Below, piece by piece: positions 10,479-19,612 of a stretch of 64,000 nt of DNA; the stretch's first letter is position 1, and each line of letters begins with the position of its first letter. The DNA comes from an uncultured Bacteroides sp. (GTDB lineage Bacteria; Bacteroidota; Bacteroidia; Bacteroidales; Bacteroidaceae), in the NCBI RefSeq assembly GCF_947632445.1, contig NZ_CANRPM010000002.1, positions 1 to 64,000 on the forward strand, written 5' to 3'. Made by a program: the position numbers and the translations under genes. The notes under the pieces were generated by a model. The model saw nothing but the letters and a program-made list of their open reading frames with translations, did no database searches and was not told the origin of the DNA.

Positions 10479-13172
10479 ATGAAATACATCGTCTACATCT
10501 TCAGCTTAGTCTGGCTGACATGCCTGCTTGCCTCGTGTAGCAGCAAACAGGCCCATTTTATCAGTGACCCAACCTATCGTGCCCGTGTGGAGCAGGACTT
10601 CCAGCAGAAGCAGGCCATCCTGTCCAAGGGCAATCTGTTTGCGATCTTTGATACCGACCTGACGCTTTACGAGCGCGAGGCACTGGAATTCCTTTATGCC
10701 TACATGCCGCTGGCCGACATCACGGACTATTCCGGCAGTTTCCATCTGATGAACGTGCAGGTCGCCCGCCGTGCTTCCGAAGAGATGCCTTGGGGTCGGA
10801 TAGTTTCCGAAGAGCTGTTCCGGCACTTCGTCCTCCCCGTGCGGGTGAACAACGAGCCGCTGGATAGTGCCCGCATGGTGTTCTACGAGGAACTGAAGCC
10901 GCGTGTGCAGAGCCTCCCCATGCGTAATGCCATTCTGGAGGTGAATCACTGGTGCCACGAGAAGGCTGTCTATCAGCCCAGTGATGCTCGCACCAGTTCG
11001 CCGCTGGCCACCGTCCGCACTGCCTACGGACGTTGTGGCGAGGAATCTACCTTTCTGGTGGCTGCCCTGCGCTCGGTGGGCATCCCGGCACGCCAGGTCT
11101 ATACACCCCGCTGGGCACATACCGACGACAATCATGCCTGGGTGGAAGCCTGGGCCGACGGCAAGTGGTACTTCCTCGGTGCCTGTGAGCCCGAACCGGT
11201 GCTCAACTTAGGATGGTTCAATGCGCCTGCCAGTCGTGGTATGCTGATGCACACCAAAGTCTTCGGTCGCTACGAAGGGCCGGAAGAAGTGATGTCCGTC
11301 ACACCCAACTATACCGAGATCAACGTTATCGACAACTATGCTTCCACCGCTCAGGCCACGGTGACCGTGACCGACGAGGCCGGACAGCCCATCAGCGGAG
11401 CGTTGGTGGAGTTCAAGCTCTACAACTATGCCGAGTTCTATACCGTAGCCCGCAAGCAGACCGATGCCTTGGGGCAGGCCTCGCTCACGGCCGGCAAGGG
11501 CGATATGCTGGTGTGGGCATCGAAGGACGGACGTTTCGGCTTCCAAAAGCTTTCGTTCGGCAAGCAGGATGCCCTGACCGTGAAACTCGACCGTCGCGAC
11601 GGCGATACGTTTGAGTTGGATTTGTACATCGTTCCGCCTATTGAGTCGGCCAACCTTCCGATTGTTACGCCTGAACAGCGTGCCGAAAACGACCGTCGTA
11701 TGGCCGTAGAAGACTCCATCCGTAATGCCTACGTGGCTACGATGATGACGCCTGAGGCGGCGTGTGCCTGGGCTTCTTCCCGGAAGGAACTGAACGAAAC
11801 GGAACAGCAGCGTGTGGCCGACTTCTTGGTTGCTTCGCGCGGCAATCATGCTGTCATCAAGTCGTTTGTCTCTTTTGCGTTGGAGCAGGGACAGGGTAGC
11901 CGGGCCGTAGAGATGCTGGGAGCTGTATCTGCAAAAGACTTGCGCGACGCCCGTTTCCTCATTCTGAAAGATCATTTGCTGAATACGGCTGTTGTTCCTT
12001 GTGAGCAGAGTGTGTCGGCGTTGCTGAATCCGCGTATTGCTACAGAAGAACTGACCTCCTATAAATCTTTCTTCCGGCAAGCCATTGACGGGCCGACGGC
12101 AGAAGACTATCTGCGGCATCCGCAGAAGCTGGTGGACTGGTGCCGCGAGAATATCGTTCTGAACGATACTCTAAATTCGCAACGCATCCCCATGTCGCCC
12201 GCGGGCGTGTGGAACGCCCGCGTAGCCGATACCTATTCGCGTGACATCTTCTTTGTGGCCGTAGCCCGCAGTCTGGGCATTCCTGCCTGGATTGACGAAG
12301 TGACTGGGGCTGTATGCTATTTGGATTTGGCTAATCATCCGAATTTAAAGAACGGAGAACTTTATCATGTGGACTTCAATGTGGGTGGTGCACAGACGGC
12401 ATCGCCGGTAGGCAGCTTAGTGGCGGCGTTCCGGCCGACCAAGTTTGTTGACGATCCTAAGTACTACAGCCATTTCACCTTGTCGCGTTGCGAGAACGGG
12501 GTACTCCGCTTGCAGAATTACGATGAAAACGATGCTTCATGGAACACGCTGCTGCGTCGGCCTTTGCAGATGCCGGCCGGCTATTATGTGATGGTAAGCG
12601 GTACGCGCTTGGCTAACGGAGGCGTGCTGGTACACATGAGCGGCCTGAATGTAGAGGCGGACAAGACAGTGAATACAACCTTGGCGATGCGCGAAAGTAA
12701 GGACCAGATACAGGTGATTGGCAGCTTCAATTCCGAGTCGCTCTTTACGCCCATTGCTGACGGTGCCGTAGCCGACAATCCCATCAGCCTATTGACGGCA
12801 TGCGGTCGCGGCTATTTCGTGGTCGGCGTATTGGGAGTGGGGCAGGAGCCTACCAACCATGCCTTGAAGGATATTGCCAAACTAAACAAGGAACTGGAGA
12901 AATGGGGGCGCAAGATGGTACTGCTTTTCCCCGATGCCGGGAAGTATGGCAAGTTCCGTCCGCAGGACTTCCCCGGTCTGCCGTCTACCGTTGTCTACGG
13001 CATCGACAGTCATGGCATTGCCACCCAGATTATAGAGAATATGAAACTAAAGCATAAAGACACGCTGCCGGTATTTGTGATTGCCGACACGTTCAACCGC
13101 GTGGTGTTCGTTTCGCAGGGCTATACCATCGGTTTGGGTGAACAGTTGATGCGGACGGTAAAGGGTCTGTAA
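10479..13172 (+). CDS. Transglutaminase-like lipoprotein with C-terminal thioredoxin-like domain
   Basis: An 897-residue lipoprotein. The signal peptide ends in the lipobox LLASC (Cys 20). A transglutaminase core follows with Cys in YGRCGEES (residue 186) and His in DNHAWVEAW (residue 219); the third acidic position looks like Glu in ACEPEP rather than Asp. Residues about 295-365 form an Ig/carboxypeptidase-regulatory-like beta domain (TVTVTDEAGQPISGALVEF). A second, Cys-less transglutaminase-like region spans about 525-610, and a thioredoxin-like fold lies at the C-end. The ATG at 10479 is chosen because it gives the signal peptide. It probably acts on the periplasmic or outer face of the envelope on peptides; the substrate is unknown. 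It is a single-gene unit. Confidence 0.8.
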   Translation: MKYIVYIFSLVWLTCLLASCSSKQAHFISDPTYRARVEQDFQQKQAILSKGNLFAIFDTDLTLYEREALEFLYAYMPLADITDYSGSFHLMNVQVARRASEEMPWGRIVSEELFRHFVLPVRVNNEPLDSARMVFYEELKPRVQSLPMRNAILEVNHWCHEKAVYQPSDARTSSPLATVRTAYGRCGEESTFLVAALRSVGIPARQVYTPRWAHTDDNHAWVEAWADGKWYFLGACEPEPVLNLGWFNAPASRGMLMHTKVFGRYEGPEEVMSVTPNYTEINVIDNYASTAQATVTVTDEAGQPISGALVEFKLYNYAEFYTVARKQTDALGQASLTAGKGDMLVWASKDGRFGFQKLSFGKQDALTVKLDRRDGDTFELDLYIVPPIESANLPIVTPEQRAENDRRMAVEDSIRNAYVATMMTPEAACAWASSRKELNETEQQRVADFLVASRGNHAVIKSFVSFALEQGQGSRAVEMLGAVSAKDLRDARFLILKDHLLNTAVVPCEQSVSALLNPRIATEELTSYKSFFRQAIDGPTAEDYLRHPQKLVDWCRENIVLNDTLNSQRIPMSPAGVWNARVADTYSRDIFFVAVARSLGIPAWIDEVTGAVCYLDLANHPNLKNGELYHVDFNVGGAQTASPVGSLVAAFRPTKFVDDPKYYSHFTLSRCENGVLRLQNYDENDASWNTLLRRPLQMPAGYYVMVSGTRLANGGVLVHMSGLNVEADKTVNTTLAMRESKDQIQVIGSFNSESLFTPIADGAVADNPISLLTACGRGYFVVGVLGVGQEPTNHALKDIAKLNKELEKWGRKMVLLFPDAGKYGKFRPQDFPGLPSTVVYGIDSHGIATQIIENMKLKHKDTLPVFVIADTFNRVVFVSQGYTIGLGEQLMRTVKGL

Positions 13173-13182
13173 CCGCTCCTCC

Positions 13183-13297
13183 TGACACAGTGCTTCGTCG
13201 GGTTCTGACACAGTGCTTCCTCACCTTCTCATGCAGTGCTTCGTGAGAGGATGAGGAAGCACTTCGTTAGACCCTCATCCAGCACTTCATGGCGGAC
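13183..13297. repeat. Array of five diverged 23-bp units, core CAGTGCTTC/AAGCACTTC
   Basis: Units begin at 13183, 13206, 13229, 13252 and 13275, each exactly 23 bp. The first three carry CAGTGCTTC at the same offset, and the last two carry AAGCACTTC or CAGCACTTC there. Flanks such as TGACACAG and CCTCATCC vary. The array starts 10 bp after the lipoprotein stop codon. The same core recurs at 34.7 and 60.2 kb. Confidence 0.85.
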
Positions 13298-13362
13298 CCA
13301 TGTCGTATAGTGTGGAAATGTGAGTCAATAAAAGGAGGATATACGAACCGTATGGGCATAAA

Positions 13363-13396
13363 AAAGTCTGGTGTGCTTTCGCACGTCAGACTTTCA
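13363..13396 (-). terminator. Terminator hairpin duplicated from 19.1 kb
   Basis: AAAGTCTG and CAGACTTT pair around GTGCGAAAGCAC on the minus strand, followed by a T tract. The sequence is essentially identical to the hairpin at 19135-19166, so it was copied with the gene fragment next to it. Confidence 0.8.
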
Positions 13397-13422
13397 ATTC
13401 TCTCTCCGTTTATTGTGCTGAA

Positions 13423-13551
13423 TTATTCAGCTACAACAGTGTCAGCTACTACAGTATCAGCTGCGGCTGCTTCAACAGCTGCGATAAAATCTGCTGCAGC
13501 TTGTTCAGTGTTAGCTGCTTTCTTGAAAATTTTCTTTAAAGAATTCATCAT
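13423..13551 (-). pseudogene. Partial copy of the alanine-rich lipoprotein gene, signal peptide lost
   Basis: The last 30 codons (AANTEQAAADFIAAVEA, ending VVADTVVAE) and the following terminator match the gene at 19195-19395, with two 18-bp in-frame deletions and a few substitutions. Its signal peptide is replaced by a basic stretch read from the J-domain fragment in another frame. It can still be read as a 42-codon frame from ATG at 13551, but export is lost, so it is most likely dead. Confidence 0.75.
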
Positions 13552-13639
13552 CCTTATATTTATCTGGATGAAACTTAAGTGCATATAATTTATAAGCAGC
13601 TTTTATCTCGTCAAATCTACATAAAACAATATTTCCCAT
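13511..13639 (-). pseudogene. J-domain (DnaJ) fragment
   Basis: A 42-codon frame contains DEIKAAYKLYALKFHPDKYK, which is helix II and the invariant HPD loop of a J-domain, followed by the start of helix III (EFFKENFQES). The J-domain's first helix and everything after helix III are missing; the frame stops where it enters the alanine-rich gene copy. It is therefore a junction product of two genes and cannot form a complete J-domain. Confidence 0.75.
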
Positions 13640-13680
13640 AAAACAACCGATTTTTACACATGTATGGTTCTATCAACCAA

Positions 13681-13688
13681 TAATTTTG
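13681..13688 (+). promoter_or_regulatory. -7 box (TAATTTTG) of the susC-like gene
   Basis: TAnnTTTG match 75 nt upstream of the susC-like start at 13763. The -33 region is T-rich but not an exact TTTG. Confidence 0.45.
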
Positions 13689-13762
13689 CACTTAATAACG
13701 AAAAGATAAGGCACATCGTTGCTTTCTTTGTTTTTAATAAAATAACCATAAAAAACATTATT

Positions 13763-16700
13763 ATGAATTTAAAAAAACTTGCCAAAAGAGCATTAGCTAC
13801 TCTATCATTGAGTATGTTGTGTTTAGTCGCTTTTGCACAAGGTCGCCAAGTTACAGGTACTGTAATTGATAATTCGGGCGAACCGGTGATAGGCGCAAAT
13901 GTATTGGAAGTTGGTACTACCAATGGAGTAATTACTGATATTGACGGTAATTTCCGCCTGACAGTACAGCCCAATGCAAAACTTCAGGTTTCTTTTATCG
14001 GTTACATTACACAAACCATAACGGTAGGTAACCAAAGCACCATTAAAGTTACTTTAAAAGATGACGCACAGGCGCTTGATGAAGTGGTTGTCGTAGGTTA
14101 CGGTTCTATGAAGAAAAATGACGTAACAGGTTCCTTATCTTCGGTATCTGCTGAAAAACTGGTTGCACGTGGTGCACTCCGTATAGAAGATGCATTGCAA
14201 GGCTCGGTACCCGGCGTTAATATTACCCAGTCCAGCAGCCGTGCCAACGGTAGTTTCAACGTCCAAATCCGCGGCCAAGCCTCTATCAATAATACAAGCG
14301 GTCCGCTTTATGTAGTAGACGGTATGGTGGTTTCTTCTATCGACTTCTTGAATCCCGAAGACATTGAACGCATTGACGTCTTGAAAGATGCTTCCTCTAC
14401 AGCAATCTACGGCTCACGTGCCTCAGAGGGTGTGGTTATTATTTCTACAAAAGGAACCGGAGCAGGACAAAGCAAAGCTCAACCGGTGGAAATCACTTAT
14501 GACGGTTACTACGGTATCCGTAAGGTAGCACGTATGCCGGATTTCATGGATGCAACCGAATGGATGAACTATCGTTTTGCACGCTACACAACAGGTAGCT
14601 CCGATGAAACTGGACGTGCTGTGTATAAGATTACTGACAGCGACTTGCAATCTGTGTTTCAAAATGGCACTGAATGGAAAGGTTCTCCTTTATATAATAG
14701 CTGGATGAACAACGAGGGCTATGATTGGGCAGACATGGTACTGCGAACGGCATCTCAACAAAACCATTTCATCAGTGCAAGCGGTGCAACTGAAAAAACA
14801 AATTATCGCTTAGGTATCGGTTATCAAAGTGAGGAGAACGTATTTAAAAAGAACGATTATGATCGTATCAATATCAAAGGATCTTTCGACAGCAAACTGT
14901 CAAAGATTGTAGAAGCGGGTATGGCCATCAATTTGGTACACGACGTACAGAACGACTGGATTACCGATACTTCCAACTCTTATTCTCCCTACAACAACGC
15001 ATTCTGGTTTGCTCCGGTCGTTTCACCCTGGGATGAAGATGGTAATCTGTTAGCTATCCCGGCAAAAGTCGGTAATATGTCATTGACTTCTACACCTTCT
15101 CCGTTGGTAGACTTCGAACTTGACGCTTACGAGAATGAGACTCGTAAATTCCACGTCTTCGGTAATGTTTATATGCGTTTTAACATTATGGACGGTTTGA
15201 AATTCACAACCACCCTATCACCCAATTATTATCATGGCCGTCAAGGCATCTTTATGGGTACCGGTGTTTCTGAAAAATATCCTTTGGGAACAGCTTATTA
15301 TCAAAACCAAAAGCACAACCAAGCATCCGTAGTCAATACGGAACGCTTAGACTGGACATGGGATAACCAAATTGACTTTAGCAAAACATGGGGACAGCAC
15401 AGATTGAACGCAATGGGACTGTTCTCCATGTATGCCACTAATAAGGAAACTTATACTCAGACCGTGACAAATATTTCAGATGATAAACTCTCATACCATG
15501 CTATGGAAAAAGGTTCGGGTACAAAGACCATCAAATCTACTTATACAGAATCTTCCTTGGTATCTGTAGCCGCCCGTCTGAATTATGCCTACAAAGAACG
15601 CTATATGGCTACCGTTACCATGCGTACTGATGGTTCTTCACGCTTTGCCAAAGATAACCGTTGGGGCTGGTTTCCCTCTGCTGCCTTAGCATGGCGCGTT
15701 TCGGAAGAAGACTTTCTAAAAGATGTAGAATGGCTGGATAACCTGAAACTACGTGTATCTTATGGTATCACGGGTAATAACAATGTGGGCGATTATGCTA
15801 CTGCATCTTCTGCTTCCGGCCCTACTTATTCTGTTATTGGTGGACAAGAATATCAAGGTTACTATGCCAATGGTTTGATTGACAGGAATCTGATCTGGGA
15901 AAAGATTAAAGAATTCAACTTCGGTATTGACTTCTCTGTTCTCCAAAACCGCATAAACTTAACAGCAGATGCTTATCGCCGTTTATCCGACGGACAAATT
16001 ATGAAAGCCACTGTGCCTCTGGAAACTGGTGAAGGTTCTATTACAACAAATATTGGCGCTGTGCGTAATACTGGTATTGAGTTAGGATTAAATCTTGGTG
16101 TTATCCGCAACAAAAACTTCACATGGGACGTAAATCTCGCATTTGCCCGCAACTGGAGCAAAATCACCGAATTACCTAACGGAGATGACGTCAGCAACAA
16201 CTGGTTCATCGGTGAACGCCTGAACGTTTTGCGTGACTACACAAGTGCCGGTATCATTACTACCGATGGTATTACCATGCGTACCAAAGACGGTGACCGT
16301 CATTATACCCTCCAGGAAGTATATGACACTTTCGGGCCCGGTGGTCAAGGTTTGAAGTGGTACGAAGGCCAGATGGCTGTAAACGACTGGAACAACGATG
16401 GTAAAATTGACGATGAAGATAAACAAATCTTCGGTTGTACAGATCCAAAGTGGACAGGCAGTTTAAGCTCTACCATGACATACAAAGGATTCGACTTCTC
16501 CTTCATGCTTTATACGAAACAAGGACAATGGTCACGCAGCTATTTTCACCAACAATATATGGACTACAGCGACCGCGGACGTCAAAAAATGAGTTTTGAT
16601 TATTACATCCCTGCAGGGACTCCGGTTCTGGATAAAAGCACAGGAGATGTAATCTATCTGTCAGAGGCACATGTTGGAAAATATCCTTATCCGAACAATA

Positions 16701-16981
16701 CAGAAAAGACAGGGGGTGGTTATTTCAGCAAGAACAGTGCAGCTGTGTATTATCACAAAACTTCTTTCGTGAAAGTAAAAAACATCACACTGGGTTACAC
16801 TTTCCCGAAAGCATGGTTGAGCAAAGTTGCCGTAAAACATCTGCGCCTCTACGTGAATGTAATCAATCCTTTCTGTTTTACCGACTACGAAGGTTTTGAT
16901 CCTGAATGGGCAAATGCAAACTTGACTAACGGCGGCCCTGCTTCTGTTACTTACCAGATTGGTGCGAACATTAAATTCTAA
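13763..16981 (+). CDS. SusC/RagA-family TonB-linked outer membrane transporter
   Basis: A 1072-residue outer membrane protein. It has a signal peptide (cleavage near CLVAFAQG), a carboxypeptidase-regulatory-like domain (VTGTVIDNSGEPVIGANVLE), the TonB-box region DEVVVVGYG, a plug with GPLYVVDGM and DVLKDASSTAIYGSRAS, and a long barrel. These proteins import oligosaccharides or peptides together with a SusD lid. The start at 13763 gives the signal peptide; an upstream frame extension to 13664 is not protein-like. The susD-like gene follows after 21 bp. No glycosidase, sulfatase or regulator gene is adjacent, so the substrate cannot be inferred. Confidence 0.95.
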   Translation: MNLKKLAKRALATLSLSMLCLVAFAQGRQVTGTVIDNSGEPVIGANVLEVGTTNGVITDIDGNFRLTVQPNAKLQVSFIGYITQTITVGNQSTIKVTLKDDAQALDEVVVVGYGSMKKNDVTGSLSSVSAEKLVARGALRIEDALQGSVPGVNITQSSSRANGSFNVQIRGQASINNTSGPLYVVDGMVVSSIDFLNPEDIERIDVLKDASSTAIYGSRASEGVVIISTKGTGAGQSKAQPVEITYDGYYGIRKVARMPDFMDATEWMNYRFARYTTGSSDETGRAVYKITDSDLQSVFQNGTEWKGSPLYNSWMNNEGYDWADMVLRTASQQNHFISASGATEKTNYRLGIGYQSEENVFKKNDYDRINIKGSFDSKLSKIVEAGMAINLVHDVQNDWITDTSNSYSPYNNAFWFAPVVSPWDEDGNLLAIPAKVGNMSLTSTPSPLVDFELDAYENETRKFHVFGNVYMRFNIMDGLKFTTTLSPNYYHGRQGIFMGTGVSEKYPLGTAYYQNQKHNQASVVNTERLDWTWDNQIDFSKTWGQHRLNAMGLFSMYATNKETYTQTVTNISDDKLSYHAMEKGSGTKTIKSTYTESSLVSVAARLNYAYKERYMATVTMRTDGSSRFAKDNRWGWFPSAALAWRVSEEDFLKDVEWLDNLKLRVSYGITGNNNVGDYATASSASGPTYSVIGGQEYQGYYANGLIDRNLIWEKIKEFNFGIDFSVLQNRINLTADAYRRLSDGQIMKATVPLETGEGSITTNIGAVRNTGIELGLNLGVIRNKNFTWDVNLAFARNWSKITELPNGDDVSNNWFIGERLNVLRDYTSAGIITTDGITMRTKDGDRHYTLQEVYDTFGPGGQGLKWYEGQMAVNDWNNDGKIDDEDKQIFGCTDPKWTGSLSSTMTYKGFDFSFMLYTKQGQWSRSYFHQQYMDYSDRGRQKMSFDYYIPAGTPVLDKSTGDVIYLSEAHVGKYPYPNNTEKTGGGYFSKNSAAVYYHKTSFVKVKNITLGYTFPKAWLSKVAVKHLRLYVNVINPFCFTDYEGFDPEWANANLTNGGPASVTYQIGANIKF

Positions 16982-17002
16982 CAATACAAATTCATAAGAG
17001 CT

Positions 17003-18778
17003 ATGAAAATATATAAAAAATTACCATATGCAATGTTCATGATTGTTTCCATGACATTGGCTGGTTGTGATGACTTTCTTACACCGGATAATAAGAGTTC
17101 TGTGACGGATATTGATTATTTCAGTACTGCGTCAGGTTTTCAATCTCTCGTTTATGATGCATACGCCCAACTGACTGATATATATAACAGTGCAGATGCA
17201 CCGGTATATTTTAACGCGGGGACTGACCTTTATCAAGACGGACGCAACGATATTGATGCTGCACTCCACCGTTGGTCAAACTTTACTCCAGAACATGGCA
17301 AGGTTAAAACTTTCTATACCGAGTGTTATGATGGTATCCGTTCTTGCCTTTCCATTCAATACTATGCACCGGCAGCAAATGTCAGTGATGATGTAAAGCA
17401 AAAGGCAATAGATGAAGGCCGCTTTGTACAGGCCATGTTCTACTACCTGTTGGTTAATAATTACGGTGGTGTACCGTTAGTCACAGAGTATACCAGTACA
17501 GCTATCAAAGGTTATCCGCGTGCAACAGCTGAACAAATATATACTTATATTATAGATGAGTTGAAAAGCATCATTTCCAATAACAGACTGACAAGTTCCA
17601 GTGCAACAAAAGGCGGAGGGGAAGCTAGTATTGAAGCCGCTAAAGCATTGCTGGCAAAGACCTATCTTTCTGCTGCATGGGACCTGAATAACCAATCTTA
17701 CTTTACCGAAGCTGCCAAATATGCCGACGAGGTTATCAATGGTCGTTCATTAACTACTGAATTTGCCGATTTATGGGCAGCTGACAGTTCGGGTGACGAT
17801 GATGCCGAATTTATTTTTGACATAGAATACGATTATAACAGTGCTCATGATCAGAATGCAGGTAACCGTTGGCAGTCGTTCTACTCCAACTACTACGGTG
17901 GTGCTGAAGAAGGCATGAAGAACGGTTCTTCACAATGTATTCCTCTCATGCATACACTAAGATGTTTTGAAAAAGGGGACAAACGCTACGATGCCACTTT
18001 TTTGAAAACATTATTAGTGAAGAAAGCATGGGATCCTGCGCAGGGCTTCAAAGAGAACGGATCACCATTGGGAGACTATTTCTCTTATTATAGCAACGGA
18101 AATACAGCAATGGGTAAAATGGTCGGTGTATATTATCCTGCATATTGGGAATGTGATGCAGCATCGGTTGCTGCATGGCGTGCCGAAGACCCAGTTAACC
18201 GCGCTGAGACATTCATTATTCCGCAAAGTGAAATGACAGCCCAAATGGAACCAATGTCAACTTACATGGAAGACCTCAAAGAATATCCTGACGGCATCAT
18301 TACAAAATATGATTTCGAAGAATCACAAAAGAAAAGTTGGGCGGTGCATCCTTGTCGCAAGTTCGACGACAGCAAGACTGCACAATACAGTGCTGGAAAG
18401 AGCTTTCGTGATTTGCATGTCATCACATTGCCCGAAATCTTCTTCGTCGCTGCTGAGGCTTATCTCAAGGCAGGAAATGACGGAACAGCACTCGCACGCT
18501 TGAACACTGTACGCAAACGCGCAGGCCTTGCCGATGCAACAAGCATTGACATTGATGCCATTCTGAAAGAATCAGCTTGCGAAATGTACGGAAACGGTTA
18601 CCGCCGTATGGATCTCCGCCGTACAGGTAAACTCGTTGAATACAACAACTTGTATAATCCCCATCTGAAAGGCAATGCCGCATCAATTATCGGAGGGAAA
18701 TTTTTATGGCCTATTCCACAAGCAGCAATTGATGCAAACGAAGAATTGACTTCTGCCGATCAAAATCCGGGATATTAA
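17003..18778 (+). CDS. SusD/RagB-family nutrient-binding lipoprotein
   Basis: A 591-residue surface lipoprotein with lipobox LAGC (Cys 22), an early DFLTPDNKSSVTDIDYF segment typical of SusD N-termini, helical TPR-like repeats (FVQAMFYYLLVNNYGGVPLV), and a C-terminal region with LNTVRKRAGL, ESACEMYGNGYRRMDLRR and FLWPIPQAAIDANEEL, all RagB/SusD hallmarks. It caps the partner SusC barrel and binds the substrate. A strong terminator follows at 18872, so the transcription unit is susC-susD alone. Confidence 0.95.
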   Translation: MKIYKKLPYAMFMIVSMTLAGCDDFLTPDNKSSVTDIDYFSTASGFQSLVYDAYAQLTDIYNSADAPVYFNAGTDLYQDGRNDIDAALHRWSNFTPEHGKVKTFYTECYDGIRSCLSIQYYAPAANVSDDVKQKAIDEGRFVQAMFYYLLVNNYGGVPLVTEYTSTAIKGYPRATAEQIYTYIIDELKSIISNNRLTSSSATKGGGEASIEAAKALLAKTYLSAAWDLNNQSYFTEAAKYADEVINGRSLTTEFADLWAADSSGDDDAEFIFDIEYDYNSAHDQNAGNRWQSFYSNYYGGAEEGMKNGSSQCIPLMHTLRCFEKGDKRYDATFLKTLLVKKAWDPAQGFKENGSPLGDYFSYYSNGNTAMGKMVGVYYPAYWECDAASVAAWRAEDPVNRAETFIIPQSEMTAQMEPMSTYMEDLKEYPDGIITKYDFEESQKKSWAVHPCRKFDDSKTAQYSAGKSFRDLHVITLPEIFFVAAEAYLKAGNDGTALARLNTVRKRAGLADATSIDIDAILKESACEMYGNGYRRMDLRRTGKLVEYNNLYNPHLKGNAASIIGGKFLWPIPQAAIDANEELTSADQNPGY

Positions 18779-18871
18779 TAAACAAACAAGATTATCATAG
18801 ATTTACAACTCTGAGAAACTGGTCTATGAGTAAGATCGGGAGGTTTTAAAATAGACATTCTTAGCAAGGAG

Positions 18872-18905
18872 AGGTTGTGTCAGATATTGGCACAACCTTT
18901 TTTCT
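18872..18905 (+). terminator. Intrinsic terminator after the susC/susD pair
   Basis: GGTTGTG and CACAACC pair around an 11-base loop, followed by six T. Confidence 0.9.
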
Positions 18906-18945
18906 GCACAAAGTTTTTGTAACTTTAGGTATTAGTTTTTTCATT

Positions 18946-19101
18946 ATGGCAAAGTTACATTTTCGTCCTTACATTCCCAATTCAACGGTTCTTTTTCCAC
19001 AAAGAATAGATGGAAACATAACTGCGAACGTCTCGGTGCACATTGTTAATGCTGTTATAGATAGTCATAATGTTGCACCTTCATTTAGGCCTAATACTTG
19101 A
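18946..19101 (+). pseudogene. N-terminal fragment of an IS1182-type transposase
   Basis: A 51-codon frame starts MAKLHFRPYIPNSTVLFPQR and continues IDGNITANVSVHIVNAVIDS. This matches the N-terminus of IS1182-family transposases from memory (a MAK-FRPY-PNQTVLFPQRIDE-IAENDPV-type start). The frame stops where the family would continue with about 450 more residues, and the DDE domain is absent. It is a decayed insertion remnant between the susC/susD unit and the alanine-rich lipoprotein gene. Confidence 0.7.
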
Positions 19102-19134
19102 TAATAGTTTTCATAAAGGGTGTATAAAATTAAA

Positions 19135-19168
19135 AAAGTCTGGTGTGCTTTCGCACGTCAGACTTTCA
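19135..19168 (-). terminator. Terminator of the alanine-rich lipoprotein gene
   Basis: AAAGTCTG...CAGACTTT hairpin with an inner GTGCGAAAGCAC stem-loop and a T tract on the minus strand, 30 bp after the stop. Confidence 0.9.
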
Positions 19169-19194
19169 ATTCTCTCTCCGTTTATTGTGCTGAA

Positions 19195-19395
19195 TTATTC
19201 AGCTACAACAGTGTCAGCTACTACAGTATCAGCTGCCTGGGCTGCTGCTTCAGCTGCCGCTGCTTCAACAGCTGCGATAGAGTCAGCGATACGGATAGAA
19301 TCAGCTGCTGCTTGTTCAGCGTTAGCTGCTTTGTTACCACAAGATGCGAAAGATACTGCTACGATAGCTACTGCCATCAAAACTAATTTTTTCAT
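19195..19395 (-). CDS. Small alanine-rich lipoprotein (66 residues)
   Basis: The protein has a lipoprotein signal with lipobox SFASC (Cys 19) and then a mature part of 47 residues made almost entirely of Ala, Asp, Val, Glu and Ser with repeats such as ADSIRIADSIAAVEA and TVVADTVVAE. It is acidic and likely helical or coiled. Abundant small Ala-rich envelope lipoproteins of this kind occur in Bacteroidetes; the role is unknown to me, and a structural envelope role is a guess. It has its own terminator, and its 3' half was duplicated to 13.4 kb. Confidence 0.8.
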   Translation of the reverse strand: MKKLVLMAVAIVAVSFASCGNKAANAEQAAADSIRIADSIAAVEAAAAEAAAQAADTVVADTVVAE

Positions 19396-19574
19396 TTTCT
19401 TTTTACTTTAAAAAATGTACTACAATCAATTGCCTTATTAAAACGTCGGCAAAGATAGAGACTTTTTAGATACGTTATTCTCGAAAGCCCAACTTTTTTT
19501 ATATTTTTTTCAATGCCTGCCTCTGAATGGCCTATGTCGGGTGATGAAATAATGAAATATAGAATAATAATGTG

Positions 19575-19582
19575 TAACTTTG
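19575..19582 (+). promoter_or_regulatory. -7 box (TAACTTTG) of mtaB
   Basis: TAnnTTTG match 31 nt upstream of the ATG at 19613; it excludes an in-frame TTG at 19580 as start. Confidence 0.5.
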
Positions 19583-19612
19583 CATCCGCATCAAAAGTTA
19601 TGTGAGCAAAAT

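Noticed and set aside
13289..13588. Plus-strand frame rich in Ala, Thr and Ser
   Set aside because: It is antisense to the alanine-rich gene copy and the terminator; the same applies at 19070-19411.
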